From Enchytraeus crypticus (lineage: Eukaryota > Annelida > Clitellata > Enchytraeida > Enchytraeidae): DNA of 64,000 nucleotides. The first letter of the stretch is position 1, and each line of letters begins with the position of its first letter. Shown one piece after another: positions 34,235 through 43,952 of the stretch. The stretch spans positions 124,001 to 188,000 of the forward strand of contig CAJHZI010000409.1 of NCBI GenBank assembly GCA_905160935.1, in the 5' to 3' direction. The notes beneath the pieces are model-generated. The model was not told where the DNA came from. It made no database searches and saw only the letters and a program-made list of their open reading frames with translations. A program made the position numbers and the translations under genes.

Positions 34235-36673
34235 TCGATGATGATGATGATGATGATGATGATGATAATGATGACGATGATGACGATGATGATGATGATG
34301 TCGATGACGACTACGACGACGACGACGACGATGATGATGATGATGTACTGAGCCGATGGTGTGTCAGCAACTGTTGTTCTACAGCTGATCAGTAAGTGCA
34401 GGGTTCAAATTCAGCGCTCTCCCCGTCTCTGACATGCCTTCGTGCATGATACTGACTTCTACCTCGGCTTTTTACTTTAACATTTTCTGGAAATTAATTT
34501 TTAAAATTAATAATCATTAAATACTTCAAGTGAATTATCGATTCATCAGCCATGCTGTTACAAAAGCTCTTGTTGGCTCAATGTCAAACACTATGAAAGC
34601 CTATAAAGCTCTATTGTCGTTATGGCGCATCCTACAGGCGTACAGTTGGTTGTGGAGGTACGAGCCAACTTGTGCTAGAACAGGTAGCATTATTAATCAA
34701 TGCATCTGGACTAGAATACGAACTAAATAGGCCTTTGTTATAGTTTTCCTCAAGGATTGTTATTTGACATAGAATACACTACGTAACACACTCTGTAGGC
34801 CTGTGCATGCTCGTTGTATATGGTGATTATGTAAATGTGACGCCAATAAAATGTAAATGTTCTGGCTTATCGAGTTGCTGCAGCACTCAACTGAATGTCT
34901 GGATCAGAACTTCGGTGCACAGTGATTGACAAAAAAAATTTTCACTGATCCGTCATTATTTGTTAATTATTTAATAATTTTTACTTTTTGCAATTAACTA
35001 TAATAATTAATGAAATTTATTCTGTGTTTTAAACTAGAGTTTAAAATGAACGTTATCTTAGTACATCATTTTAACCATATTCCGACATTCTTCGTAATGT
35101 ACTGCTAGTTTGTGCATATTCCATTGTGCTAGTTTGTATGTAACATATATATAACATCAATGTAACATGAATGTAACATGTATGTAACATGTAAGTAACA
35201 TTGTATGTGACAGTTATATAACATGTTACTAGCATGTATATAGCATGTATGTAGCATGTATATAGCATGTATGTAGCATGTATGTAGCATGTATGTAGCA
35301 TGTATGTAGCATGTATGTAACATGTATGTAGCATGTATGTAGCATGTATGTAACATGTATATAACATGTATGTAGCATGTATGTAACATTGTATGTAACA
35401 TACAATGCATATAACATGCTACATACATGTAACATGTATATAACATGTATGTAGCATGTATGTAACATTGTATGTAACATACAATGCGCTAGTTTGGTGT
35501 AGGTGTTCACATCTATTATTGCATTGACAGGTTAACAGCAAACGCATTAATCTTTTCTGGCAAGCACCAGTACATCATCATCATCATCATCATCATCCTC
35601 CCTTGAATCCCAGTTTAACCAGGGTCGGGATACGAATAGACTGTCCCAAATCCTCTCTGTCCTACACCACACCACCAGCCAATCCCCCATTTGAGACTTT
35701 CCATTCGTTTAAATTTTTTGCAGCAAGTACAAGTATACGGATTCGAAACTCAACCGTATATTCCGTACATGTGCCTATAATGTGACGATGTCAGTGACGG
35801 GCGAGCCCAGGATTTGAACCCCGCACATACTGATCCGAAGTCGAGTATCTTACCCACGTCGCCACTAATAATTAATAATTTTAGCAACTATAATTGAACT
35901 GTGACTTGAATAAATAGCCATGTTATGAACAATGTTGCATTGGTCGATTGCATCATACTTAACATAAATGTACCGTATGCCAAAATAAACATTAGTAATA
36001 GAAATAAATGTATAGTTATCCAATAAAAGTACAACCATGCCTACCAAATGGTATTACTCAATACAAGAAGCATATTCATTATAATGGTGATAACCATTTG
36101 GCTGCAGCCAGTGGCGATGTCGGTAAGATACTCGACCGCGGATCAGTATGTGCGGGGTTCAAATCCTGGGCTCGCCCGGCACTGACATCGGTTTCTAGTG
36201 AGAAAACTGACGTTAATCTTAGCTTTTTATTAAACGACTAATAAAGTACACCGCAACAAAATTAGTTATTAATCTATAGCAGAACATCTCACAATACCTC
36301 CACCGTTCTTGTAGCATAGATACGGAAACCTCCAGATGTTCCCGAGCCCAACGGCATAGCCCAAACAAGTGAGAAGAAACTCTCTAGAGGAAGTCCACTG
36401 CATGGATCTCCTGAACCCCTGCCTGTCCATCACCATCCCCTCCCCTATCTTCACGTCTCCTGCCACCCCAGCATCCGAAGACATCTCTTCCATGTCTGCT
36501 TTACCATTTGGCAACTCCTGATCCACTAGCCCTGTGTCGTTTGAGATTTTCTCATCCACTGCATCGATGTAATTCAATGAAGATTTGTTCCTTTCCTTTC
36601 TAGATATCAACGACCTTCCATTTGGGACTTCCTCAAGACCACCAGGTTCACTTCCATTAGGAATCTTATACAT
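21011..36673 (-). CDS. SLC6-family sodium-coupled transporter, gene B (14 exons)
   Basis: Predicted 731-aa paralogue of gene A. Exons in transcript order: 36298-36673, 33764-33898, 32923-33084, 31828-31972, 30897-31035, 30041-30175, 29363-29466, 28762-28886, 26601-26713, 25828-25965, 25099-25198, 23636-23736, 22356-22526, 21011-21262. The frame joins throughout. TM1 reads [18 protein letters not shown], with Gly at the monoamine-Asp position; EL2 has [13 protein letters not shown] and NWS, NSS, NIT sequons; TM6 reads [14 protein letters not shown]. It shares the ion-site changes of A: Ala376 (chloride Ser), Ser408 (Na1 Asn) and Gly476 (Na2 Asp). Exon 14 starts KLKNSTT, matching KLKNATT of A, then diverges into an acidic tail (SEEEDDD) without the NGTG repeats. 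The ATG at 36673 lies behind an in-frame CAG|GCT acceptor, so a further 5' exon is possible. Substrate unknown. Confidence 0.93.
21285..21510 (-). repeat. SINE-4 (tRNA-derived) copy, intron 13 of gene B
   Basis: Read in reverse it has an A box (AGCGCAGGGGTAACG) and a B box (GGTTCGAATCC), then the shared block near CCAGTCCAGTGAATGTCC. A second copy in the same orientation is at 61715-61930. Confidence 0.75.
21715..21910 (+). repeat. Dispersed repeat with (GA)n tail
   Basis: GGCAGGCCGAGATTAGG ... ATACCATGGACCTGCCAGTAGG then (GA)20. Reversed relatives occur at 39650-39790 and 51940-52105. Confidence 0.65.
22150..22335. repeat. (AATT)n/(AATC)n simple repeat, intron 13 of gene B
   Basis: AATTAATTAATT followed by CAATCAATCAAT variants up to the exon 13 donor. 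Confidence 0.8.
22581..22725 (+). repeat. SINE-1 copy, intron 12 of gene B
   Basis: Complete: GCTGGAGCCAGTGGCGAAG, GGGTTCAAATCCTGGG, CGCTTTCGAGTGAGG, ATTAGCTTTACCAGC. Confidence 0.85.
22900..23120. repeat. (TA)n followed by dispersed element
   Basis: TA run at 22902-22957, then GGATTTTGGAATTTGCACCG ... GACTGTAGCACTG, the element also seen at 14330. Confidence 0.7.
23425..23565 (-). repeat. SINE-1 copy, reversed, intron 12 of gene B
   Basis: GCTAAGGTAAAACTAATG ... GATTTGAACTCCGC ... CGCCACTGGCTTGAGCC; nearly full length. Confidence 0.8.
23925..24665. repeat. ~23-bp minisatellite, about 30 copies, intron 11 of gene B
   Basis: Unit ATTTAATTACATCCACTGTT + AGAT with variants (CATCCGCTG, CATGCACTT). 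Higher-order groups of units repeat. Open frames on both strands are artefacts of this array. Confidence 0.92.
25200..25495. repeat. ~19-bp minisatellite, intron 10 of gene B
   Basis: Units like CTAACAGTATAACACAATA run from the exon 11 acceptor outward. A (GA)n run (25498-25530) follows. Confidence 0.85.
25570..25827 (-). repeat. Two extra copies of the exon 10 tail and donor (gene B)
   Basis: The last ~14 codons of exon 10 ([15 protein letters not shown]) plus the GT donor recur downstream with donor edges at 25708 and 25570. The copies are separated by (ATC)n-type microsatellite. Spacings of 120 and 138 nt are multiples of three and the frame stays open. Use of the later donors would add 40 or 86 residues, mostly Ile/Val. 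Third-copy change: VTCTTQ. Confidence 0.85.
26130..26425 (+). repeat. SINE-3 copy with (GA)n tail, intron 9 of gene B
   Basis: GACATTGAAGAATGGACCAG ... GGAGTGCTCTTTATGG ... TATGTACCTTGGACATGCC, then GAACACAAGAGAGAGAG. Confidence 0.75.
26714..28761. other. Intron 8 of gene B
   Basis: Holds a reversed piece of the 14330-type element at 27050-27130. Bases 27600-27880 have open frames on both strands that I cannot assign to any family. No exon of gene B is missing here by phase. The rest is AT-rich and unremarkable. Confidence 0.45.
28990..29085. repeat. (TTAATTTAA)n simple repeat
   Basis: Low-complexity TTTAATTTAATT run in intron 7 of gene B. Confidence 0.7.
29165..29287 (-). repeat. SINE-1 copy, reversed, intron 7 of gene B
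   Basis: TGTTAACGTCAGTTTCCTCA ... GATTTGAACACGGC ... CGCCACTGGCTCCAG. Confidence 0.8.
29690..29950. repeat. SINE-3 fragments, both orientations, intron 6 of gene B
   Basis: A reversed 3' piece lies near 29695-29750. A forward 3' half at 29785-29950 (GGAGTGCTCTTATAGG, TATGTACCTTGAATCTGCC) ends in (GA)n. Confidence 0.6.
30176..30500 (-). repeat. Minisatellite carrying copies of the exon 6 acceptor (gene B intron 5)
   Basis: About seven ~43-bp units. On the minus strand each reads ATTCTATACACTGTTGTATT + GATGTGTAG|GTGTATT. The true exon 6 junction is TTGATGTGTAG|GTATCA, so each unit preserves the polypyrimidine/AG context. Confidence 0.82.
30825..30885. repeat. (GA)n microsatellite beside exon 5 of gene B
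   Basis: GAGAGAGAGA run just downstream (transcript sense) of the exon 5 donor. Confidence 0.85.
31560..31690 (+). repeat. SINE-1 copy, intron 4 of gene B
   Basis: GTTAAGATATTCGACCGCGG ... CTCCCGTCACTGACATCGC ... GATGTTAACATTAGC; the B box is mutated. Confidence 0.75.
32385..32655 (+). repeat. SINE-3 copy, intron 3 of gene B
   Basis: GTCCGGAACACCGAAGAAT ... ACACGTGTGATAGGACGCGAC ... CCACCTCAGAAGTCAT ... GAACACAAGAGAGAG. A (GA)n stretch at 32130-32200 lies nearby. Confidence 0.78.
33218..33272. repeat. (CT)n microsatellite
   Basis: About 27 CT units in intron 2 of gene B, followed by a reversed piece of the 21715-type repeat (GGTCCAGGGTATATAACGCC). Confidence 0.85.
33956..34350. repeat. (TA)n and (GAT)n microsatellites, intron 1 of gene B
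   Basis: TA run at 33956-34017 and a GAT/GAC array at 34132-34345. Its poly-Asp and poly-Met frames are artefacts. A diverged SINE-1 piece (GCAGGGTTCAAATTC) follows at 34385-34480. Confidence 0.88.
35110..35490. repeat. 11-bp minisatellite, intron 1 of gene B
   Basis: More than 25 units of ATGTATGTAGC/ATGTATGTAAC, with a short inverted block near 35395-35420 (GTAACATACAATGC). Confidence 0.88.
35787..35866 (-). repeat. SINE-1 tRNA-like half, reversed
   Basis: GATGTCAGTGACGGGCGAGC ... GATTTGAACCCCGC ... GTCGCCACT. Confidence 0.75.
36100..36232 (+). repeat. SINE-1 copy near exon 1 of gene B
   Basis: GGCTGCAGCCAGTGGCGATG, GGGTTCAAATCCTGGG, GACGTTAATCTTAGC; close to consensus. Confidence 0.83.
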
Positions 36674-39033
36674 CCTGTCGAAAGGTATAGCCTGAAAGGT
36701 ATACAGTAAAATTAATCTCTTAGTTTAGATAAGAAACTTTTAGTACTACAGTTATTCCAGAAGCTCCTCAGCAATATCAACTCTAATAAGAAGTTCTACC
36801 CTTAGATGTTTATTAATAAAAGACTTCTTTCTAAAATCCCGAGATCAGGCGATGCTAATCGAAACAAAGCCGTACATGCGCCGTATGGAAGGCTTATTTT
36901 GGGAGTAGAAGCGAATGCGCGCATTCTTAGAACCCTACATGCCCCGCCCGTGACTTACTACTCTCTATCCATTCTCTAGGCTATAAAAACCAAGGCGAGT
37001 CTTTCCAGGGATTTTGTTATTTAGGATTTAAACGACCTTGAAACAGTTATATTCTACCGGAAGGTAGTAAACCGCTTCGAGCATACAGCTCTCACTGTTA
37101 TGTTTTAGGAATTGCCAATACGGCTTGCTCCATGTATTGTCCTCTATTATATCTCCTCTAGGAAATGTAATTTTTTTTTGTTATTTTGAACTTTTATTTA
37201 ACTTTATTTAATTTTTATTATTTTGTATTTTAACTTCAAGCTGCCAAATTTAGTTATAAATAGGCAGGGGTATGTTTATCAGATAGGTTTCTATACTAAG
37301 AGATGGCTAATATATCATTTCACCCATCAATTAAATGAATTTTTGATAAATTGTATATAAGTAGTTTATTGATCGATAGAGTATTGATGGCTGCTTCAGA
37401 TGATTGTTGCTGCAAAACTATAACTTTTATCGTAATATTTCTGATTAATTAGTAATTATTTATTTAATTAACTAAGTTGTTTATTAATTAACATAGTTAA
37501 TTAATATAATTAATTAACTATGATTATTTAATTAAGCTATACCAAGTCTCCATTAGAAGAATGATAATTAAATTTCTCAAATTATGTAAAAATATGTATC
37601 ATTATACTGCTACGGCTATCAGCAAATCTTCCAGCGATATATTGATGGAAATGAGTAATAATCTAAAATAGATTATGATTGACTAGAATAGATTATGAGT
37701 AATTATGATTGACTAATTTATTTAATCCATAGATCGAATTTCTGTTCATTTGCGGCTTAACTTTAATACAATACTACCTACTTCATAACACATATCAAGA
37801 CGTAAATTATGTAAATAAATAACTAAGACAGCGTAATAATGTACTGTGTCGACGCTACATTTCCGTACAATAAGCTTATTGAAATCCCGCACTCAATAGC
37901 CTACATTTTTGTCCAAATGTTGACAAATAATTACTGTCGTATTTCTACGATTATACTGAAAGAGCGCCCACACAAATAATGTGGAATTCGGGTAGATGTC
38001 AAATAAATGAAGAGCACTATAGACCTATTGTAGGTATACGGGTAGCTCAGTGAATAACTGGAAGATTATATTCGCTGGTCAAAACTGAATATTTCAACCA
38101 GATTTAGTGTCTGATATTAAATTCGAGGGCGATGTCCATGGCAACAAACAAGTCTAAACGATACAGAAACACTGAATACATAGAAAAATTTAAATAAAGG
38201 GCGCAATGTTTCAGTTCCTGCCCCACTTTACCGCATCAACGACTTAGCGGTAAACCAGCGATAGTAAAATGCTGGTAGAGTGGAAATTTACAGCGACGTG
38301 AGTCATGGAAATATATGAACAAATATATGAACGTAGAGACTCTGCAGCGTTACGAGAGAGTAGCTATATATAACCACTCAGTTGTCAGTGTCACGTGACC
38401 ATTGCTTCAGGATAAAGACGGCATATTATGGAAATTTCATTGTCTGATTTATATAACCACTATTATTTTGGTTATGATTCACCCAAGACTGAAATTGTAT
38501 TATTCTAATGGCATGCCAGTAATAGGTCTAACGCAGACCTATTTGATCGCATGATCATACTAGGCTCGTGTGACTGTGTGGCTCGTTAGACAGTGTGACT
38601 CGTGAGACAGTGTGGCTCGTGAAACAATGAACCTAATGCGACTGATGCTCGTGAGACTGTGAGCCAGTGTCATGTTGAGTTATGATCAGCGGAGTAGCCA
38701 GCATATAATCTTTGGGGAGGCACTTTTTTAGGAAATTTTGAGCACGGTCAACTATTTCTCTAGTAAGCAATCGTATAATATCGATATAGGCCTATAGATT
38801 AACAATAGGTATAATAACCACGCCTACTGCTTATTTTAGGGTCACTATATACATGTATATCATATGGCTTAATCCCGATCAACTACCCTGTTTATTAGCA
38901 ATTTTACATTCGCTGAATGCGCTAAAAAAACTATAAACTAAGAGCTTACCTAAATCAATAGTTCACAGTTCTGTAACTCTTAGCAATGTAACCGAATCAC
39001 CAGAAGAGCATTAGCCTACAGAGTCAAGTTTAC
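36674..39033. other. Intergenic or 5' region of gene B
   Basis: No further exon is certain. A GC-richer patch (36840-37010) carries GGCTATAAAAACC at about 36978. 37430-37560 is TTAATTAA-rich. 38560-38660 has short GTGTGGCTCGTGA-type repeats. Confidence 0.35.
36978..36990 (+). promoter_or_regulatory. Possible TATA box (plus strand)
   Basis: CTATAAAAACC stands in a locally GC-richer stretch of single-copy-looking DNA, but no plus-strand gene is seen for 4.7 kb. It could be a promoter, a solo LTR or chance. Confidence 0.2.
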
Positions 39034-39141
39034 CTGACGAGCACCATTTGCAGCAAAGAAATCAATCACATCAATAATTGATGGCGCTCTGTCAAGATAT
39101 GCTTGCAGCAATATCAAAGCCTCCAACCTTTCCTCTCCCAT
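39034..39141 (-). pseudogene. hAT-like dimerisation-region fragment, open with splice donor
   Basis: Exactly 36 codons from ATG (39141) to a phase-0 donor CAG|GTAAAC: MGEERLEALILLQAYLDR then APSIIDVIDFFAANGARQ. The ERLxAL...ID-VIxxFA pattern resembles the C-terminal dimerisation segment of hAT transposases and related TTF/zf-MYM proteins, as I recall the family. It may be a relic. It could also splice to the phase-0 acceptor just upstream of the gene B ATG, which would extend B with a hAT-derived N-terminus. That is inference only. Confidence 0.35.
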
Positions 39142-39224
39142 ATTACGCACTTTATGTGGAACAATATGACGTATATCCAATCACAACGCGGATGGCTTTC
39201 ATGGCATTAAACTTACTGCACAAT

Positions 39225-39479
39225 ATATTTCAATATTATTTCACGCTATAGTGCTAGACCATGGTTATACGCACGATAATAAACCTCTAATCTCTTACTA
39301 TTTAGTAACTATTAATTAATTTTAATCAGGGGCGGCGGCACGGTTCCCCCACTTTCAAAACCGTGCCGCCGCCCCTGATTAAAATTAATTAATAGTTACT
39401 TAATAGTGAGAGATTAGAGGTTTATTATCATGCGTCTGACCATGGTCTAGCACTATAGCGTGAAATAATATTGAAATAT
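39225..39479. repeat. 255-bp near-perfect palindrome with hAT-type core
   Basis: Arms of about 120 bp (ATATTTCAATATTATTTCAC outward end) differ at only a few positions around a ~13-nt spacer. The inner ends read CAGGGGCGGCGGCACGG, like hAT terminal repeats. Confidence 0.85.
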
Positions 39480-39480
39480 C

Positions 39481-39575
<95 letters not shown>
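39480..39575. repeat. (TG)n(TA)n compound microsatellite
   Basis: About 23 TG then 20 TA units directly after the palindrome. Confidence 0.9.
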
Positions 39576-39577
<2 letters not shown>

Positions 39578-39639
39578 TAAATATATATCCTATCTTAGTG
39601 CGCTGCCATAGTATATAAATATATATATAATATATAATA

Positions 39640-41756
39640 TGATATTTAGTGGCAGGTCCATGGTATATAACTTCCTCAACATACTTCTGTCCTCCGCCTC
39701 TTCCTTCATATCAACATACGAATTTTAGTTATCAAATCATCCAGCATCCCAAGTCTCGGTCTTCTTCTCAGTGTCGCCCATATAGGCCTACGACTAAAAT
39801 GATGGGGATGCGAAAATATGTTTGAGCTGTTTGAACATCTAGGTTTTTCAGACCCACTTATTCCACTAATGGAGGGGTATTGAAAATCAGTAATCCATCT
39901 CGGATAGATATAGTCCCTACAATACGAGAAATATATTTATTCCGCTATGGGTCTTTATCCTCGCAATGAAAAACATTAGTTAAAACTTATTAATCCAAGC
40001 TAATATATGCTAGTAAAGTGAGCACGCTTACTTTCAGACAAATTGGGCCTAACCTTTTTCCTACTGATTAATGATTTTACTAACTAATGACTTAGCCTAT
40101 ATCTTCAATAATAAGGTATAAACTTACATAATCTTATGCTTACATTATACATCAATTGTTATTCTGATTGCTTGAATTAGGCCCTATACTTAAGCGCATT
40201 AATTATAGACCAAACGATTTAAGCGTTACTAGCTAAACAACCTATAGTATGCTAATGTTATTCTAATAAAAGATAGTTCATATTTTTACCGACATAACTC
40301 TGTAACTGAAAAAATCAGACTGAATGCAGATTTACGCGGCAATGCATACAACTACATATAGCCTACATCCCTGGCCTCTTTGTCTTGTGCCTCGCTACAG
40401 TCCGTTGAACAGAGGCTGAATCTAGACTAATTACACGACATTAAGATAAGGGATTCAACTGAATGACAGGATTGACGGTTAGGGCAGGGACTATCTGACG
40501 TCAGATTGATTGACATCTGATTTGAATTGAATACTTGTTGGACATTTGGATTTACACTGTATTATTTTTTCTTAAATCTGTCAGCATGAAATAGTGTTAG
40601 CATGTTTCCTTATCAGGACACAATCTGCTGTCTCTGAGAAAGTGAAGCTGTGTCTTAGATCTTCGAACTCACATGTTTGCTTCCGTATTTCTTCTTTGCT
40701 GTTATTATAAACAAATATATAATCTCATTAGATATTTTTGCTCGCTGACGCTCATTTCTCTTTAGAACAATGTATAACAGTCACACAGTCATTTTGTGTA
40801 GTTGTTGGTGGCGGCGAAGACTGAATGAGAGGAGGAGCGGAGAGGAAGGAAGGGAGGTGGGGGAGGTTGAAAGTATGCCAATTTACAGTATTGAAGTAAA
40901 AAATAAATTATTGCGTATTCCCCCTTCCCCCCTCGCTACGCCACTGGTTATGATAAATATAGGGCCTTCAGGAAAAATTAAAATGAAATAAGAATAAAAA
41001 TACAGGAGAAAATACAGAAATTATAAATTATAAAGTGTTCCTTAAGTTGGCATTTATATTGGCAATTACCCGTAGAAGCTGATGATTACATACGGCTGTA
41101 AAGCATTTTACCATTTCCTATCTTCTAATAAGAAAGAAACCCAGTGAAAACGATTATTTTGTACTTTTAAGATCCAACTGCTAAGATGGACAATATAAAA
41201 ACAGCATATGTGTGTCAACAAATTGCGTCCGGCCTTCACCTTATAGTGTCTATTTACTTATTTCCTATTGGCTAAATCGTTCAACCTTGACAATGAATCG
41301 TCACACTTTTACGAGGAATTTCCATCGAGTGTAAAGAATTTGCCAATACTTAGATTAAAAATATCAAAAGGGAGATCAAACTTAGAGAATTACATACAGA
41401 CATTTTCAGTCAGACAGTTGTTTATACACGAATACATGAAATAGTTATCCCACTAAACTAGTATACCGTCAAGTTAGAGCCAGAGTGTCAGTGAATGCTT
41501 TTAGTAATTAATTATATAAATTTTGGAAGAAAATTACATTGAAAATTGCTACGATATGCATGTACGAAATATCTAAATTTAAATATCTTTATGAAGGAGA
41601 TTTAGTTTTTTTCATAGAGTGGTATGTTATGATGAGGAATGAAATTGTGACTAGACTGATGTTACAAATCCAGTTTCATATCTAAGTGAACCTGTATAAT
41701 CGCACTGTTTAAATGGCAACCGTGTTTATACATCCGGGTGTGAGCTTGTTCTTGAT
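39640..41756. other. Intergenic, upstream of the snoRNA host gene
   Basis: 39650-39790 is a reversed dispersed repeat (GGCAGGTCCATGGTATATAAC). From 39800 to 41756 I see no exon, RNA or repeat. The host-gene promoter should lie at the right end. Confidence 0.4.
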
Positions 41757-41765
41757 CTCTCTTTC
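41757..41765 (+). promoter_or_regulatory. 5'TOP-like transcription start of host gene
   Basis: C followed by eight pyrimidines (CTCTCTTTC), then an exon-length stretch ending in GTGAGT. The start is inferred from sequence only. Confidence 0.45.
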
Positions 41766-42583
41766 ATTTACTCGTGGAAGCTGAGCCGTGGTGAAAGTCA
41801 GAGATGAAATTCTCATTTCCGAATCGTCTGGTCCTTTAATCCTCATCGCCTAATTATAAGTGAGTAACAATACCTAAGTAGTTGTATAGAAGGTAAATTT
41901 GAAAATAGCAAGTGAAACTAGAGTGCGATGCTTAGTATTTTTGGCATACATTTGTAAACACGTTTTTTGTTAAAATTGGCAAAATTCGCCAGCTTCTATG
42001 CATCTTTTAATTGTGGTAGTTTTCTAATCGTAAATTGAGTTATTTAATCGAGGTGGTATTAATAAATGTTTGAGAGATATTAATTGTTCGTAGGGTGTAG
42101 AGGATCGTGTATAAATTTTGAAAACGAAACAATGCGTGTTTTTAGACCACATGTGTTTGTATGACGACGAAATGAAAAAGTGCATCATATTATTGCATTG
42201 TTTTCCGGCAATTTCGTCGGATTCAACCAGTAAATGCGACAATCCTAGGTTACAATTTTATAATAGAACTAGGCATTTTTGAAAGACAAAATTTTATTGG
42301 ATATTTCAGAATGCACATTTACCAATTTTTTTGCAGATTGAGATGTTAGTTGTACCTCTTGCAGCCATTGTCACGACATCTATGAATATATTTAAATCTT
42401 CAGTCCAACTTAAATAGTCAAACTGATCTTTTATTCATAAAACTCTGTTACACAATTTAGTGTTTTTGCTGTCTATGAAATGAGACAGTAATATAAAATT
42501 ACCGATCTCAGATTGTTATTATAACTCATTAGTAAAGGTAATACATTTCAAAGTAAATTGTTAAATATGTATTTTAATTGTAC

Positions 42584-42659
42584 CTGAGCCAGGTGATGTA
42601 ATTATTTATTTGCATGTATTATCATATATACCTTGATGACCACAGTACTGATGGCTCAG
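42584..42659 (+). ncRNA. SNORD45: C/D box snoRNA, SNORD45-like copy 1
   Basis: The terminal stem CTGAGCCA/TGGCTCAG (8 bp, perfect) closes a C box (GTGATGT, 42593) and a D box (CTGA, 42648). Internal TTGCATGTATTA complements 18S UAAUACAUGC (human U172 region), the known SNORD45 target. Upstream of D, GACCACAGTA complements 18S ACUGUGGU (near human A159), also a SNORD45 target. The dual specificity supports the name. The D' box is degenerate. Confidence 0.8.
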
Positions 42660-43484
42660 ACGTTTATCCAATCTGATGCAGAATTACGATGTACTTGAAT
42701 CTAGTTATGTTCACCAAAGTCTTTAACGAGGACAGTTTCTTTTCTATTAACCCTACTTTACTCGACACATATATGCTTTAATCACAGATACTCTGGCAGG
42801 ATTGAGTCCCTCAAAATTCCACAAATTTTATTAACTAAGTTAAAAATATATTGATATTGTTTCTAAAGCTTGACTAGATTAGTTGCAATATAATTTTAAA
42901 AAATTAAAAATCAATAATGTTCAGGGTGACTACTCTTCTGGAAAAGTCAGGGAAATGGAAAAAGTCAGGGAAAATAGAATTTTGGCATTCTTAACATTTT
43001 TAGTATGAAAAGTTCAAACCCTTAAGATGCCAATCGTTGGCAAAATTGCATAGGAAGCAGTCATTAAACCTTTAGTATAGGCTATTTGTTTGTAATGGGT
43101 AGCATGCTGATACTTGCCTAATTTTATACACTATAGATCTATCAGTGTAAAATGAAATAGCAAAGTGCACATTGTTTAGAAATCATTTCTGACATTGATT
43201 TCCAACATAAAAATCGATGCTGCGATGGTAACGAAATGTCGAAGCACACTGGAAAAGTCAGGGAATTTGTTGTGGTCGGGAGAGTGGTTACTCTGAATGT
43301 TGAGTAGTAAACTTTAAAAGGTAGATCAACTTTTCAGTTATAGCGTTGAATTATAAGATCCATTTATTCCTGTGTGATCAATTCAAAAGTAATGAATTAC
43401 TTTCAGGGTGAGCATATCAGATACTGATTGGGTCTTAATCTACAATTAACTGTAGTATAAATAAGAAGCAATTAATTTAAAATG

Positions 43485-43563
43485 GTGGTTCAGTGATGAT
43501 TTAGTAAAAGACAAGCATATGTCTGACAAAATTAATGTGGACAACTCTAAACTGATGAACCAC
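43485..43563 (+). ncRNA. SNORD27: C/D box snoRNA, SNORD27-like copy 1
   Basis: Stem GTGGTTCA/TGAACCAC, C box GTGATGA (43493), D box CTGA (43552), internal D' CTGA (43523). The 14-nt guide AGACAAGCATATGT directly before D' complements the 18S stretch AUAUGCUUGUCU near its 5' end. It is the SNORD27 guide (human A27 2'-O-methylation). Confidence 0.92.
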
Positions 43564-43872
43564 TTTTTGATAAACACTTTTTTGTGGTTTTTTTAATTAA
43601 AACTAATTAATTAGTTTTAATTTATTTTATATATTTAGACAACTGATATTGAAATTTAATTGTAGACAAATGTGCACAAACATCTGTAACCAAAAAGAAT
43701 TCACGATTAAAATTTATCAGCTTGTCAGTTTTCTAGTCTCTTGTAATTCCTTTTAAAGTGTTTTGGTATCATTTATTAATTATTGACAAAGATATATTCA
43801 ATAGACTGTATAATTTATTGACAAATGACAAATTATATAATTGACTAGCTGGGCTATGGGCTATTGACTTTA

Positions 43873-43952
43873 GTTATGCCAGGTGATGATTTATAATTAT
43901 TTGCATGTATTATCATACTAATCTGTGATGAGAAATTTCCTGATGGCATAAC
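43873..43952 (+). ncRNA. SNORD45: C/D box snoRNA, SNORD45-like copy 2
   Basis: Stem GTTATGCCA/TGGCATAAC (9 bp), C box GTGATGA (43883), D box CTGA (43940). It keeps the ATTTGCATGTATTATCAT segment of copy 1, but its sequence before D (GAGAAATTTC) no longer matches the A159 region, so it probably kept only the U172 guide. Confidence 0.8.

Noticed and set aside
34105-34395. Poly-Asp / poly-Met open frames
   Set aside because: They are translations of a (GAT)n microsatellite.
41790-41812. Host-gene exon 1 stretch GTCAGAGATGAAATTCT resembling sense 18S rRNA
   Set aside because: A 17-nt match with one mismatch to some rRNA position is expected by chance in a window this size; no function is inferred.
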